A stretch of 46,695 nucleotides of DNA. It comes from CALGFH01 sp036003705 (GTDB taxonomy: Bacteria > Actinomycetota > CALGFH01). Location of the stretch: contig DASYSE010000071.1 in NCBI GenBank assembly GCA_036003705.1, forward strand, positions 1-46,695, written 5' to 3'. The notes under the pieces were generated by a model. That model ran no database searches. It saw only the letters and a program-made list of their open reading frames with translations, and had not been told where the DNA came from. Position numbers and translations under genes: made by a program. Shown in pieces: positions 23,054-31,589 of this stretch (its first letter is position 1; each line of letters starts with the position of its first letter).

Positions 23054-24162
23054 AGGCGCAGGTAGCCCTCGGCCATCACCCCGGCCGAGAACCGCTCCTC
23101 GACCGACCGCCGGCAGGCAGCCGGGTCGATCTCGCCGGTCCGGAGCATGAAGTGGGCGAACTGGGACTGGTCGTCGGCCAGGAAGCCGTTGTGGCCATGC
23201 TCGATGATCTCGGCCAGCGCCCCCCTGCGCATCGCGATCACCGGGGTGCCGCAGGCCAGCGCCTCGATGGCCGCGGTCGCCCCCGGCTCCTCCCAGCTGA
23301 TCGGCATGAGCACCGCCCTGGCCCGGCCGACCAGCGCGTCCTTGTCGGCCCCGCCGACGGTGCCCACCCAGCGGATCCGCTCCCCATCCTCGAACGGCTG
23401 CACGGCGTCCAGGTAGTGGCGGACGTCGCCGTAGCCGTGCAGCGGGCTGGACGGGTCCTGGAGGGCGGCGAACAGCTCATCGGGCGAGGGGACGCCCGCT
23501 ACCGGGCCGGCCATGACCAGCGGCAGCCCCAGCTCCTTGCAGATGCGGGCGGCCACGTCCTGGCCCTTGAAGGGGGTGAGGCGCCCGAGGACCAGGTAGT
23601 CCTCGCCCTTGCGTTGCCGGAACCGGTGGGTGGCCAGGTCGACGCCCAGGTGGACGACGCCGAGGCTCTGGGCGCGCAGGTTGGCCGGGGCGGTGCGGAG
23701 CTGGGCGCGGGAGACGCCGTTGAAGAACACCCGCCCGTGGCCGTCGAAGGAGCCGTAGAACTCCGGATGCTTTCGCAGGTCCCAGTGGAGGGTCTGCAGC
23801 ACCGGCGGGGCGGTCGCCTGCAGGGCGCCGAGCACGCTCGGACCGACCACCTCCAGGTGGTCGTGGACCAGGTCGATCTCCGGCCGCTCGCGCAGCGTCT
23901 CCAGCACGGTGGCCATGTGGGCGTGGGTGACCCCCATGACCTGGGCGTAGGGGCCGGCCAGGCGGCCGAACTGGCCGTCGGGGAACGAGCAGCGGCGGTC
24001 GTCGACCTCGACCGTGCTCTCCTCGACGGTGCACAGGACCACCTCGACGCCACGCCGCCGCAGCTCGGGGATCAGGGTGGCGAGCACGTTCTCGATGCCG
24101 CCGTAGTCGGGCGGCGGCACCGGCAGCCACGGGCCAGCGTTGATGAGGACGGTGAGCGACAT
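23020..24162 (-). CDS. Glycosyltransferase family 4 (GT-B fold)
   Basis: This 380-aa GT-B glycosyltransferase has an N-terminal acceptor domain with the glycine-rich loop PPDYGGIENVLATLI and IDLVHDHLEVVGPS. The donor domain carries GEDYLVLGRLTPFKGQD, RIRWVGTVGG, VLMPISWEEPGATAAIEALACGTPVIA (the E-x7-E nucleotide-sugar motif) and NGFLADD. The product is unknown; related proteins build glycolipids or compatible solutes. The ATG at 24162 was chosen because MSLTVLINAGPW is the natural start and GGAA lies upstream. It overlaps the ROK gene end convergently. Confidence 0.9.
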   Translation of the reverse strand: MSLTVLINAGPWLPVPPPDYGGIENVLATLIPELRRRGVEVVLCTVEESTVEVDDRRCSFPDGQFGRLAGPYAQVMGVTHAHMATVLETLRERPEIDLVHDHLEVVGPSVLGALQATAPPVLQTLHWDLRKHPEFYGSFDGHGRVFFNGVSRAQLRTAPANLRAQSLGVVHLGVDLATHRFRQRKGEDYLVLGRLTPFKGQDVAARICKELGLPLVMAGPVAGVPSPDELFAALQDPSSPLHGYGDVRHYLDAVQPFEDGERIRWVGTVGGADKDALVGRARAVLMPISWEEPGATAAIEALACGTPVIAMRRGALAEIIEHGHNGFLADDQSQFAHFMLRTGEIDPAACRRSVEERFSAGVMAEGYLRLYSEVLARAGA

Positions 24163-24234
24163 AGAGATTCCGCAAGATCGGTTATTCCGGACCCGCCCCA
24201 GTCTGCCACCGCCCGACCCGACCAAACCTGCCAT

Positions 24235-24345
24235 CTAGTAGGCGCGAGGGAACCCGGAGCACGCGGTCGTCGCCGGCGGTCGGGTCGCCGCGGCCGTCGC
24301 GGTTGCCGGTGAGGACCCGCAGCACCCCGTAGGGGGCCGGCCACC
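24235..24345 (-). pseudogene. 3' remnant of a glucose/sorbosone (PQQ-type) dehydrogenase gene
   Basis: The minus strand reads WWPAPYGVLRVLTGNRDGRG, then DPTAGDDRVLRV. This closely follows the end of soluble glucose/sorbosone dehydrogenases (PDGxLYVxTSNRDGRG-x-P-x-x-GDDRxLR). No start codon or beta-propeller remains upstream; the frame opens into non-homologous sequence. It lies just before the glycosyltransferase start and is probably a deletion scar. Confidence 0.6.
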
Positions 24346-24363
24346 ACCTCCGCTCCCGAATGG

Positions 24364-24379
24364 GTTACAGAGTTGTCAT
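24364..24379. promoter_or_regulatory. Inverted-repeat operator candidate upstream of the response-regulator gene (site C)
   Basis: GTTACAG-AG-TTGTCAT matches 13 of 16 positions of the site at 31574-31589 read on the other strand (ATTACAG-TG-CTGTCAT). It also matches the right half of the site at 31638-31653. It ends 62 nt before the response-regulator start codon. Confidence 0.5.
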
Positions 24380-24441
24380 GCGCCGTGGTGGTCCTGGCCC
24401 CCAGCTGGTTGCGCACCTACACTGGCGGCAAGGAGCTGCGC

Positions 24442-25143
24442 ATGCAGGCTGAAGCCGACGAACGCGCGCGGGCGGCGTCCCTGGCCAGGATCCTGGTCGT
24501 GGACGACGAGCAGCGGATCCTCCGGTTCGTCGTCCGCGGGCTCCGGGCCGAGGGGTACGAGGTGGACTCGGCCGACAACGGCACAGACGGCCTCCGCAAG
24601 GCGCTCAACGGTCGCTACGACCTGGTCGTCCTCGACCTGCTCATGCCTGGGCTGGACGGCGCCTCGGTGCTGCGCAGGCTGGTGGCCGAGCGGCCCGCCC
24701 AGGCTGTGATCGTGCTCTCCTGCCTCTCGGCCACCGCCACCAAGGTGCGCTGCCTGGAGGCGGGCGCCGAGGACTACCTGGCCAAGCCGTTTTCGCTGGA
24801 CGAGCTGCTGGCCCGGGTCCGGGTCCGGCTGCGGGCCGCCGTCGGGCGGCCCGCCACCAGCCTGGCCGCCGGCCGCCTGCGGCTGGACCTGATCCGGCGC
24901 GAGGCCGACAGCGGCGCCGGCCCGGTGCCGCTGGCCGAGCGGGAGTTCCTGCTGCTGCGCGAGCTCATGGAGCACCCCGGCAGGATCGTCTCCAAGCAGC
25001 GGCTGCTGTCGGCGGTCTGGCGCTACCACTTCGACCCGGGCTCCAACGTGGTCGACGTCTACGTGAGCCGGCTCCGGGCCAAGCTCGGCGCCGACACGAT
25101 CACGACCATGCGAGGTGAGGGGTATCGCATCGCCGTCCCGTGA
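24442..25143 (+). CDS. OmpR-family response regulator
   Basis: This 233-aa two-component regulator has an N-terminal receiver domain with the acidic pair in ILVVDDEQRILR, phosphoacceptor Asp in LVVLDLLMPGLDG and conserved Lys in EDYLAKPFS. The C-terminal winged-helix DNA-binding domain has LAEREFLLLRELMEHPGRIV, then SKQRLLSAVW and a final MRGEGYRIAVP. All phosphorylation residues are intact. AAGGAG lies upstream of the ATG at 24442. The histidine kinase gene overlaps its 3' end, ctaG follows and the cytochrome oxidase operon is beyond, which suggests control of respiration genes. Confidence 0.95.
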   Translation: MQAEADERARAASLARILVVDDEQRILRFVVRGLRAEGYEVDSADNGTDGLRKALNGRYDLVVLDLLMPGLDGASVLRRLVAERPAQAVIVLSCLSATATKVRCLEAGAEDYLAKPFSLDELLARVRVRLRAAVGRPATSLAAGRLRLDLIRREADSGAGPVPLAEREFLLLRELMEHPGRIVSKQRLLSAVWRYHFDPGSNVVDVYVSRLRAKLGADTITTMRGEGYRIAVP

Positions 25144-26251
25144 CCGCCTGCAGCGGATGCTGGCCTCCGGCTGGCTCGACGTCGCCTGGGTCGTCTTCGC
25201 GGCCGCCAACCTGGTTGCCATGGCGCTGGTGCCGCAGTGGGAGACGGTGCCCTTCCACTTCATCTGGGTCAGCCTGACCATCCTCTATGGCTACCGAGTC
25301 TGGGGTCCGTCCCAGACCGCGCTGGCGCTCACCGCGGTGGTCGCCTCCACTGGGACGCTGCTTACCTACGACGTCCTCTACCACGCCGAGTTGGTCGACG
25401 AGCTGACCGAGGTGCCGCTGATGGCCGCCATGTTCCTGGCCATGGTGTGGCACGCCCAGCGGCGCCGCAGTGCCATGGAGGATCTGCGCCGGGTGTCGGA
25501 GGCGAACCTGCGTCTGCTTCGGCGCGAGCGCCAGTTCGTGCAGGACGCCTCCCACGAGCTGCGGACCCCGATCACCGTCGCCCTTGGCCACGCCGAGCTG
25601 GTCGAGCGGGGCAGCCGCGAGCCCGAGCTGGCCGAGGACGCCCGCATCGTGGTCGACGAGTTGCTCCGGCTGCGCCGGCTGGCCGACCGGCTGCTGCTGC
25701 TGGCAACCAGCGAGGATCCCGACTTCCTGTCCCGATCGCCGGTCGACGTGGGGCGCCTGCTCGCCGACGTGCTGCAGCGCTGGGCCCCGACCGAGCGGTA
25801 CTGGCGCCTCGACCGGGGCGAGCCGGCCTGCGTGGTCGGCGATGCCGACCGGCTCGGGCTGGCCCTGGACTCCTTGGTCGAGAATGCCGTCAAGCACACC
25901 GGGCCGGGCGACGAGATCCGGCTTGGCTTCCGGCGGGAGAGCGACCGGGTGGCGATCGTGGTCGCCGATTCGGGCACCGGCATGCCCGCCGACCGACTGG
26001 AGGAGATCTTCGAGCGCTTCGCCCGGCTGGACGGGGGGCGCAGCCGCGACCGGGGCGGGGTCGGCCTCGGCCTGGCCATCGTCAAGGCGATCGCGCAAGC
26101 ACACGGCGGCACGGTGCAGGGCCGCAGCGCGGTCGGCGGCGGCAGCGTCTTTCAGCTGGTGCTGCCGCTCGGGCCCACCCCCGACCCGCCCGGTGGTCAC
26201 CTGGGCGTGGTGGCCGGCCAGGGCCTGCAGGCGGATTGGCTGCATGGCTAG
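25115..26251 (+). CDS. Sensor histidine kinase, intramembrane-sensing type
   Basis: This 378-aa kinase has four closely spaced N-terminal membrane helices (VAWVVFAAANLVAMALV, FIWVSLTILYGYRV, LALTAVVASTGTLLTYDV, VPLMAAMFLAMVW) and almost no outer loop. This suggests it senses a signal within the membrane. The catalytic part has the H-box QDASHELRTPITVALGHAE, N-box LDSLVENAVKHTG, G1 VVADSGTGMPAD and G2 GGVGLGLAIVKAIA. The start is uncertain: GTG 25115 overlaps the regulator gene by 29 nt, while ATG 25157 would give 364 aa. It overlaps ctaG by 8 nt. It pairs with the preceding response regulator. Confidence 0.92.
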   Translation: MRGIASPSRDRLQRMLASGWLDVAWVVFAAANLVAMALVPQWETVPFHFIWVSLTILYGYRVWGPSQTALALTAVVASTGTLLTYDVLYHAELVDELTEVPLMAAMFLAMVWHAQRRRSAMEDLRRVSEANLRLLRRERQFVQDASHELRTPITVALGHAELVERGSREPELAEDARIVVDELLRLRRLADRLLLLATSEDPDFLSRSPVDVGRLLADVLQRWAPTERYWRLDRGEPACVVGDADRLGLALDSLVENAVKHTGPGDEIRLGFRRESDRVAIVVADSGTGMPADRLEEIFERFARLDGGRSRDRGGVGLGLAIVKAIAQAHGGTVQGRSAVGGGSVFQLVLPLGPTPDPPGGHLGVVAGQGLQADWLHG

Positions 26252-27050
26252 CCTGCTGGTCGCCGCCGCCCTGCTGTGGCTGGTGGCCGCGGGCCGGGTG
26301 CGGGCGGCCCGCGGGCCGGCGGCGGCTTCCTGGCGCCGGACCGCCCTGTTCCTGGCCGGTCTCGGTACGATCGCGGTCGCGCTGGAGTCGCCGATCGACG
26401 CCGCGGCGACCGCCCGCTTCTCGGCCCACATGGTCCAGCACCTGCTGCTCACCCTGGTCGCCGCGCCCCTGCTGGTGCTGGCCAGGCCGGTCACCCTGGC
26501 GCTGCAGGTGGCCACCCCGCAGGCTCGGCGCCGGCTGGTCCTGCCGCTGCTACGGAGCCGGCCGCTGGCCATGCTCGCCTGGCCGCCGGTTGCCTGGTGC
26601 GGTTTCGCACTGGTGATGTGGGCCAGCCACTTCTCGCCGCTGTACGATGCCGCCCTGGTCACCCCTGGCCTGCACGCCCTGGAGCACCTCGCCTACCTGG
26701 GATCGGCGCTGCTGTTCTGGTCGGTGGTGGCCGGGGTCGACCCGAGCCCGGCCCACCTGTCGCACCCGGCCCGCATCCTCTACCTGTTCTTGGCCATGCC
26801 CCAGATGACCTTTCTCGGGCTGGCCATCTACAGCGCCCGGCATGTGCTCTACCCCGCGTACGGCGCCGGGCCGGTCGTGCTTGCCGATCAGCGCCTGGCC
26901 GGCGCGCTGATGGGGGGCGGCGGTGTGCTGGTGTTCCTCCCCGCTGTCGGCGTGCTGCTGCTGGACTGGTGGGCCAGGGAGGAGCGGGCCGCCATCCGGG
27001 CCGACGCCCGCCTGGATCGCGCCCTCGGCCTCGGAGGTGACCCGTCATGA
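26244..27050 (+). CDS. ctaG: Cytochrome c oxidase assembly factor CtaG (caa3 type)
   Basis: This 268-aa membrane protein has about seven helices and the conserved His/Met-rich motifs of the caa3-type CtaG family: FSAHMVQHLLLTLVAAPLLVL, GLHALEHLAYLGSALLFW, LFLAMPQMTFLGLAIYSA and VLYPAYG. These proteins are needed to mature the copper centre of haem-copper oxidase; the His residues are presumed copper ligands. The ATG at 26244 overlaps the kinase gene by 8 nt. The following zinc-ribbon gene overlaps by 4 nt (ATGA). It is convergent with the oxidase operon that it presumably serves. Confidence 0.92.
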   Translation: MASLLVAAALLWLVAAGRVRAARGPAAASWRRTALFLAGLGTIAVALESPIDAAATARFSAHMVQHLLLTLVAAPLLVLARPVTLALQVATPQARRRLVLPLLRSRPLAMLAWPPVAWCGFALVMWASHFSPLYDAALVTPGLHALEHLAYLGSALLFWSVVAGVDPSPAHLSHPARILYLFLAMPQMTFLGLAIYSARHVLYPAYGAGPVVLADQRLAGALMGGGGVLVFLPAVGVLLLDWWAREERAAIRADARLDRALGLGGDPS

Positions 27051-27235
27051 GGACCCGTTACGACCGTTGCCTGCGCTGCGGCACCAGGGTGGCCTGGGGC
27101 CAGTCGGTGTGCCGGCGTTGCAACCCGGCCGGCCTGCCCACTCCGAGCCCGTCCCAGTACCACGGCACGGTGATGCTGGCGGTCCTGGCCGGGGTGGCCG
27201 TGCTGGTGCTGCTCCTGCTGCTGAGCGGGCGCTGA
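27047..27235 (+). CDS. Small zinc-ribbon membrane protein
   Basis: This 62-aa protein begins with a four-Cys zinc-ribbon pattern (RCLRCGTRVAWGQSVCRRC) and ends in one membrane helix (VMLAVLAGVAVLVLLLLL). It starts at an ATGA overlap with ctaG, so it is translationally coupled to it. No function is known. Its position suggests an accessory role in oxidase assembly or in this signalling operon. Confidence 0.75.
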   Translation: MRTRYDRCLRCGTRVAWGQSVCRRCNPAGLPTPSPSQYHGTVMLAVLAGVAVLVLLLLLSGR

Positions 27236-27263
27236 CCGCTCGAGCCTGGCCGCCGCCTCCGGC

Positions 27264-27668
27264 TCAGTAGTGGTGGGCGCGACGCACGTCGGCGAACCAG
27301 CCGGTGGCTGCCGCCACGAACAGCGCCACCCCAAGCGGGACCAGGATCCTGGTGGCGACGACCGCACCGACCACCAGGGCGAGGGCGGCGATCGAGAACG
27401 TGAACGGCCAGATGGTCGGGCGCACGTGGGCCAGGGTCGCCCCCTCGGAGCCGGGGGTGGCGTGCTCGGCGGCCGCCTCCCGGTCGGCCCGCCGGGCCGC
27501 TGTCCACAGCACCAGGCCGGTGTAGCCGAAGGCGACCGCGGCGATCCCCATCAGGGCCGGGCCGGCCGGGTCGCGGCTGGCGCCTTGATGGCTCATCACC
27601 CAGTAGACGGCAGCGGCCAGAGCCAGGAAGCCGCTGAGGCCGAACAGGATCCGGGTGGTCAGCCGCAT
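27264..27668 (-). CDS. ctaF: Cytochrome c oxidase subunit 4 (CtaF-like)
   Basis: This 134-aa membrane protein has four helices in two pairs (FGLSGFLALAAAVYWVM, LMGIAAVAFGYTGLVLW, WPFTFSIAALALVVGAVV, LVPLGVALFVAAATGWFADV). The pattern is that of the small actinobacterial aa3-oxidase subunit IV. It is the last gene of the minus-strand oxidase operon; its ATG lies 1 nt after the ctaE stop. The assignment rests on topology and position, because this subunit diverges fast. Confidence 0.85.
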   Translation of the reverse strand: MRLTTRILFGLSGFLALAAAVYWVMSHQGASRDPAGPALMGIAAVAFGYTGLVLWTAARRADREAAAEHATPGSEGATLAHVRPTIWPFTFSIAALALVVGAVVATRILVPLGVALFVAAATGWFADVRRAHHY

Positions 27669-27669
27669 G

Positions 27670-28260
27670 TCAGCGCAACCCCACCAGGTAGAAGGTGGTG
27701 AACAGGCAGATCCACACCACGTCCACGAAGTGCCAGTAGATCGTGCCGGCCTCCAGCGAGTCGTGGCTTGCGTCCGACAGTTGCCCGCCGATGCCCTGCA
27801 GCAGCACCAGCACGAGGAACACGACTCCGCCGAACACGTGGGCCATGTGCAGCCCGGTCATCACGTAGAAGAGCGAGCCGAAGATGCCGTCACGCATGCT
27901 GAAGCCGAGCAGTGAGTAGTCGTAGAGCTGCAAGCCGAGGAAGGCGACCCCGAGCAGGATGGTCAGCCCGAGCCAGCCGAGCAGGGCGCGGCTCCGGTCG
28001 CGGCGGATGGCGCGGACGCCGAGCTGCAGGGTGCCGCTGGAGGTGGCCAGCACGACGGTGAGGATGGTGGCCAGCTCGGGCTCGAGGTGCGGGAAGCCGG
28101 CCGGCGGCCACACCGGGTTGACCGAGTAGATGGTGAAGTAGGCGCCAAAGAAGGTGGCGAAGAACATCGCCTCCGAGGCGACGAACACCACCATGCCAAG
28201 CACCGGCCCGCTGGTCTGGCGGACCGCGCGCTCGTCGCGGGTCAGGTCGACTGTGCTCAT
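27670..28260 (-). CDS. ctaE: Cytochrome c oxidase subunit III
   Basis: This 196-aa integral membrane subunit has five helices, the short form without the first two helices, as in actinobacteria. Recognisable motifs are GMVVFVASEAMFFATFFGAYF with the conserved acidic residue, GTLQLGVRAIRRD, YVMTGLHMAHVFGG and YWHFVDVVWICLFTTFYL. The ATG at 28260 has GGGGGA upstream. It stands between ctaD (40 nt upstream) and ctaF in the operon. Confidence 0.95.
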   Translation of the reverse strand: MSTVDLTRDERAVRQTSGPVLGMVVFVASEAMFFATFFGAYFTIYSVNPVWPPAGFPHLEPELATILTVVLATSSGTLQLGVRAIRRDRSRALLGWLGLTILLGVAFLGLQLYDYSLLGFSMRDGIFGSLFYVMTGLHMAHVFGGVVFLVLVLLQGIGGQLSDASHDSLEAGTIYWHFVDVVWICLFTTFYLVGLR

Positions 28261-28300
28261 CAGGCCATCCCCCTGGAGTTCCCCGAACCCCTCCGGGTGC

Positions 28301-29941
28301 TCATGCCCGGCCCTCCGCCGCCTCGACGCGGGCCCGCTCGCGGGCGTCCCACAGCGGCCGGTTGGAGCGCACCTCGGGCAGCCGGTCGAAGTTGTAGGCA
28401 GGCGGGGGCGAGCTGGTCGCCCACTCCAGAGTGTTGCCCTCCCACGGGTCGGCCGCGGCGCTGGGCGGCCGGTGCAGGGTGAGCACCACGTTGATGAGGA
28501 ACACCGCCAGCGAGACGGCAATCACCAACGAGCCGGCGGTGGCGAGCTGGTTCAGGAAGCTCCAGCCCAGGTCGGGCAGGTAGTCGGCGACCCGGCGGGG
28601 CATGCCGCGCAGCCCGAGCTCGTGCATCGGGAAGAAGGTGAGGTTGAAGCCGAGGAACATCAGCCAGAAGTGCCACTGGCCGAGCCGACGCGACAGCAGG
28701 CGGCCGGTGATCTTCGGGAACCAGTAGTAGGTGGCGGCCATGATCCCGAACACGGTGCCGCCGAACAGCACATAGTGGATGTGGGCGACCACCCAGTAGG
28801 TGTCGTGGATGGCGAAGTCCATCGCCGGCGAGGCCATCCACACGCCGTCGACTCCGCCGACCAGGAACAGCGCGATGAAGCCGAGCGCGAACAGCATCGG
28901 CGGCTCGAAGCGGAGCCTGCCCCGCCACAGGGTGGCCAGCCAGTTGAAGAACAGCACCCCGGTGGGGATAGAGATCAGCTCGGTGGTGGCGCTGAAGAAG
29001 GGGAATTCGACCTGGCCGGTCACGAACATGTGATGGGCCCAGACGCTGAACGACAGCGCGGTGATCAACACGAAGGCAAGGATCACCCCTGGGTAGCCGA
29101 ACAGCGGCCGACCCGAGAACACCGGCAGGATCTCGCTCACCACCCCCCAGGCGCCTAGGATCAGCATGTAGACCTCGGGATGGCCGAAGAACCAGAACAC
29201 GTGCTGCCACAGCAGCACGTCGCCGCCATGGGTCGGGTTGAAGAAGAAGGCGCCCAAACGGCGGTCGGCGAACAGCATGATCAGCCCGGCGGTCAGCACG
29301 GGGGTGGCCAGCACCATCAGCAGGGAGGTGGCCAGCATGCTCCAGACGAAGATCGGCAGCCGGGTCATGGTCATGCCGGGCGCGCGCAGGCGCAGGATCG
29401 TGACGATGAAGTTGATGCCGCTCAGGATCGAGGCGGTTCCGACCACCACCAGCCCGACGATCCAGAGGTCCTGGCCCGCCCCGCCCTGCTCGGAGACCGG
29501 GGCGTAGCTGGTCCAGCCGGCCGCGGCGGCGCCGCCCTTGGCGACCAGGCCGGACAGGATCGTGAGCCCACCCACCGGCAGCAGCCAGAACGACAGCGCG
29601 TTGATGCGCGGGAAGGCCATGTCGAGGGCGCCAATCTGCAGCGGCACCAGATAGTTGCCGAAGCCGACCAGCACCGGAAGGATGAACAGGAAGATCATCA
29701 GCGTGCCGTGCAGCGTGAACAGCTGGTTGTAGCCGTTGGTCGTCACAAGCTGGCGGCCGGGCGCCGCCAGCTCGGCGCGCATGAGCAGGGCGAACAGGCC
29801 GGCGACGAAGAAGAACGCGAACGAGTTGAGCAGGTAGAGGATGCCGATCCGCTTGTGGTCGGTGGTGGTGAGCCACTGGACCAGCCAGTGCCGCTGCGGC
29901 TCGGGGGCCCGCTCGGTGGTCCTCGGCTCGGTGATCGCCAT
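28301..29941 (-). CDS. ctaD: Cytochrome c oxidase subunit I
   Basis: This 546-aa catalytic subunit of an A-type haem-copper oxidase has twelve membrane helices. Haem and copper ligands are seen in NQLFTLHGTLMIFLF, WFFGHPEVYMLIL (His-Tyr cross-link and the proton-channel Glu), SVWAHHMFVTG and HDTYWVVAHIHYVLFGG. The N-terminal TTDHKRIGILYL is the family signature. All proton-pumping residues that can be judged by eye are present. GAGGAG precedes the ATG at 29941. It follows ctaC by 11 nt. Confidence 0.97.
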   Translation of the reverse strand: MAITEPRTTERAPEPQRHWLVQWLTTTDHKRIGILYLLNSFAFFFVAGLFALLMRAELAAPGRQLVTTNGYNQLFTLHGTLMIFLFILPVLVGFGNYLVPLQIGALDMAFPRINALSFWLLPVGGLTILSGLVAKGGAAAAGWTSYAPVSEQGGAGQDLWIVGLVVVGTASILSGINFIVTILRLRAPGMTMTRLPIFVWSMLATSLLMVLATPVLTAGLIMLFADRRLGAFFFNPTHGGDVLLWQHVFWFFGHPEVYMLILGAWGVVSEILPVFSGRPLFGYPGVILAFVLITALSFSVWAHHMFVTGQVEFPFFSATTELISIPTGVLFFNWLATLWRGRLRFEPPMLFALGFIALFLVGGVDGVWMASPAMDFAIHDTYWVVAHIHYVLFGGTVFGIMAATYYWFPKITGRLLSRRLGQWHFWLMFLGFNLTFFPMHELGLRGMPRRVADYLPDLGWSFLNQLATAGSLVIAVSLAVFLINVVLTLHRPPSAAADPWEGNTLEWATSSPPPAYNFDRLPEVRSNRPLWDARERARVEAAEGRA

Positions 29942-29952
29942 CTGAGTCTCCT

Positions 29953-30978
29953 CTACTTGACGATCAGCGCCCCGGACATGGCCGGGCCGTGCACGTCGCA
30001 CTGGAAGTAGTAGCGGCCCTTGGGCAGGGGCCGGAGCTGAAAGGTCTGCTCGGCGACGCCGACGAAGCGGGGGCCTTGGAAGTAGGTCCGCTTGGGCTTG
30101 GGGTTGTCGTAGACCGCGAAGTTGTGCTCGATGCCGGCGTCCAGGTTGCTGACCGATACCGTAAACGGCAGGTCCCTGGTGACCGCCAGGCAGCCGGTGT
30201 TCCAGGAATTGTCCTTGGAGACCAGCTTCGGCGGGCCGCTCGGGTCGCAGTCGACGTGCTGGGCCGCCTTGCGCGCCTGGTCAACCCAGGCGGCGTAGTC
30301 GGCCTGGCTGACCACCTTGAGCACAAACCGCATCTGGTCGTGGTGCAGGCCGCAGAACTCCGCGCACTGCCCGCGGAAGGTGCCGATCCGGGTCGGCGTG
30401 AAGGTGAACTCGTTGGGGCGGCCGGGCAGGGCGTTGCGCATGAACAGGAACTCGGGGACGTAGAACTCGTGCACCACGTCGCGGGCCTCGAGGCGGACGT
30501 GGATCGGCGCGCCGACCGGCAGCGCGATGACCGGCACCTTGGTGAGCGTCCTGCCCGTCACGAAGAAGCCCTCGTTGAGGTAGTAGAAGGTCCACTGCCA
30601 CTGGAAGCTGTCGATGCGCAGCTCGACCGCCGGGTTCGGCTCCCGGCGCTGCACGTCGGCCAGGGTCTGCTCGCCGAACAGGAACAAGCAGGCCACCAGC
30701 ACCGTCGGGATGGCGAAGAACAACGCCAGCGAGCGCGGGCCACCCGCCCCCTGGGGCACCGGCCGGTCGTCGCCCCCCCGCCGCCGTCGGTAGCGCAGGA
30801 CGCACCAGATCAGCGCGCCCTCGACGCCGACGAACACCGGCGCCGCCAGGATGATGATCAGCACGTACAGGTCGTGGATCTGCTGGCCCTGCACCGTGGC
30901 GCCCTGCTTCGCGCAGCCGGCCAGCAGCGCGCCGGCCAGGCCCGCCAGCCCGATCCGGGAGACCCTCGCGGCGCGCAT
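29953..30978 (-). CDS. ctaC: Cytochrome c oxidase subunit II with extra C-terminal cupredoxin domain
   Basis: This 341-aa lipoprotein (lipobox LLAGC at the end of the signal) has two membrane helices and a CuA domain. Ligands appear in DVVHEFYVPEFLFMRN and GQCAEFCGLHHDQM, so the CuA site is complete. After about residue 245 a second domain follows with a type-1 copper pattern: GIEHNFAVYD (His) and YYFQCDVHGPAMSGALIV (Cys, His, Met). Ordinary subunit II ends after CuA or carries a cytochrome c domain; here a plastocyanin-like domain is fused instead. It could deliver electrons to CuA. The ATG lies 4 nt after the stop of the cupredoxin lipoprotein gene. Confidence 0.93.
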   Translation of the reverse strand: MRAARVSRIGLAGLAGALLAGCAKQGATVQGQQIHDLYVLIIILAAPVFVGVEGALIWCVLRYRRRRGGDDRPVPQGAGGPRSLALFFAIPTVLVACLFLFGEQTLADVQRREPNPAVELRIDSFQWQWTFYYLNEGFFVTGRTLTKVPVIALPVGAPIHVRLEARDVVHEFYVPEFLFMRNALPGRPNEFTFTPTRIGTFRGQCAEFCGLHHDQMRFVLKVVSQADYAAWVDQARKAAQHVDCDPSGPPKLVSKDNSWNTGCLAVTRDLPFTVSVSNLDAGIEHNFAVYDNPKPKRTYFQGPRFVGVAEQTFQLRPLPKGRYYFQCDVHGPAMSGALIVK

Positions 30979-30982
30979 CCGG

Positions 30983-31498
30983 CTAGGTGACGGTGAACTG
31001 GTAGGTCATGCCGATGGTGGCGTGCACCGGCCCCTTGCCGCCGCCGAGCTTGCCGTCCTCGAAGCACGCCAGGGCGTAGGTGCCCGGCGGCAGCGAGAAC
31101 ACCCCCGCGTGGGTGGAGCCGGTGTTGATGTCGGCGACCTCGCCGAAACTGAGGAAGTCCTCCTCGGCGTCCGCGCCCTTCTTCTTGGCATCGGCCGCGA
31201 TGTCGTTGACGGTCTTGCCCGATGGCAGCGCGAGCAGTACGAACTCGTGGGTGATCTCGCCCGCTTCGCGGTTGGTCAGGGTGATGATCGACTCGCCGGA
31301 CTTGATGCTGGCCGGCATGCCGCTGTACTTGAACTTCTGCACCGACGCCTTGTAGACCGGAAGCCCGGCCGGGCTGGCCGCCTGCCCCTCCGCCTCCCCC
31401 TTGCTGCACCCAGCCAGCGCCAACGCCACCACCGCGGTCCACAGTACGAGCCACCCAGGACGTGACCGCCACCTGTCGTTCCCCGGTTGCCAGCCCAT
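30983..31498 (-). CDS. Cupredoxin-like lipoprotein leading the oxidase operon
   Basis: This 171-aa exported protein has a signal peptide with lipobox LALAGC. Its mature domain has a cupredoxin layout: IITLTNREAGEITHEFVLL (first His), then YALACFEDG (Cys) and GPVHATIGMTYQFTV (His and Met). These are the usual four type-1 copper ligands, with a long Cys-to-His loop. It is anchored on the outer membrane face and may shuttle copper or electrons to the oxidase. GAGGAGG lies before the ATG at 31498. It is the first gene of the operon, followed by ctaC after 4 nt. Two inverted repeats (31574-31589, 31638-31653) lie upstream. Confidence 0.85.
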   Translation of the reverse strand: MGWQPGNDRWRSRPGWLVLWTAVVALALAGCSKGEAEGQAASPAGLPVYKASVQKFKYSGMPASIKSGESIITLTNREAGEITHEFVLLALPSGKTVNDIAADAKKKGADAEEDFLSFGEVADINTGSTHAGVFSLPPGTYALACFEDGKLGGGKGPVHATIGMTYQFTVT

Positions 31499-31573
31499 CG
31501 CGACCTCCTCGCCGCAGGCCCACCTTGTCGTGGGATGGCTACGCTAGGCGGCACGCTCAGCGCCGAGAAGGAC

Positions 31574-31589
31574 ATGACAGCACTGTAAT
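31574..31589. promoter_or_regulatory. Inverted-repeat operator candidate upstream of the oxidase operon (site B)
   Basis: ATGACAG-CA-CTGTAAT is an imperfect palindrome (6 of 7 arm pairs) with its near edge 76 nt upstream of the lipoprotein start codon. On the operon strand it reads ATTACAG-TG-CTGTCAT. Confidence 0.5.
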
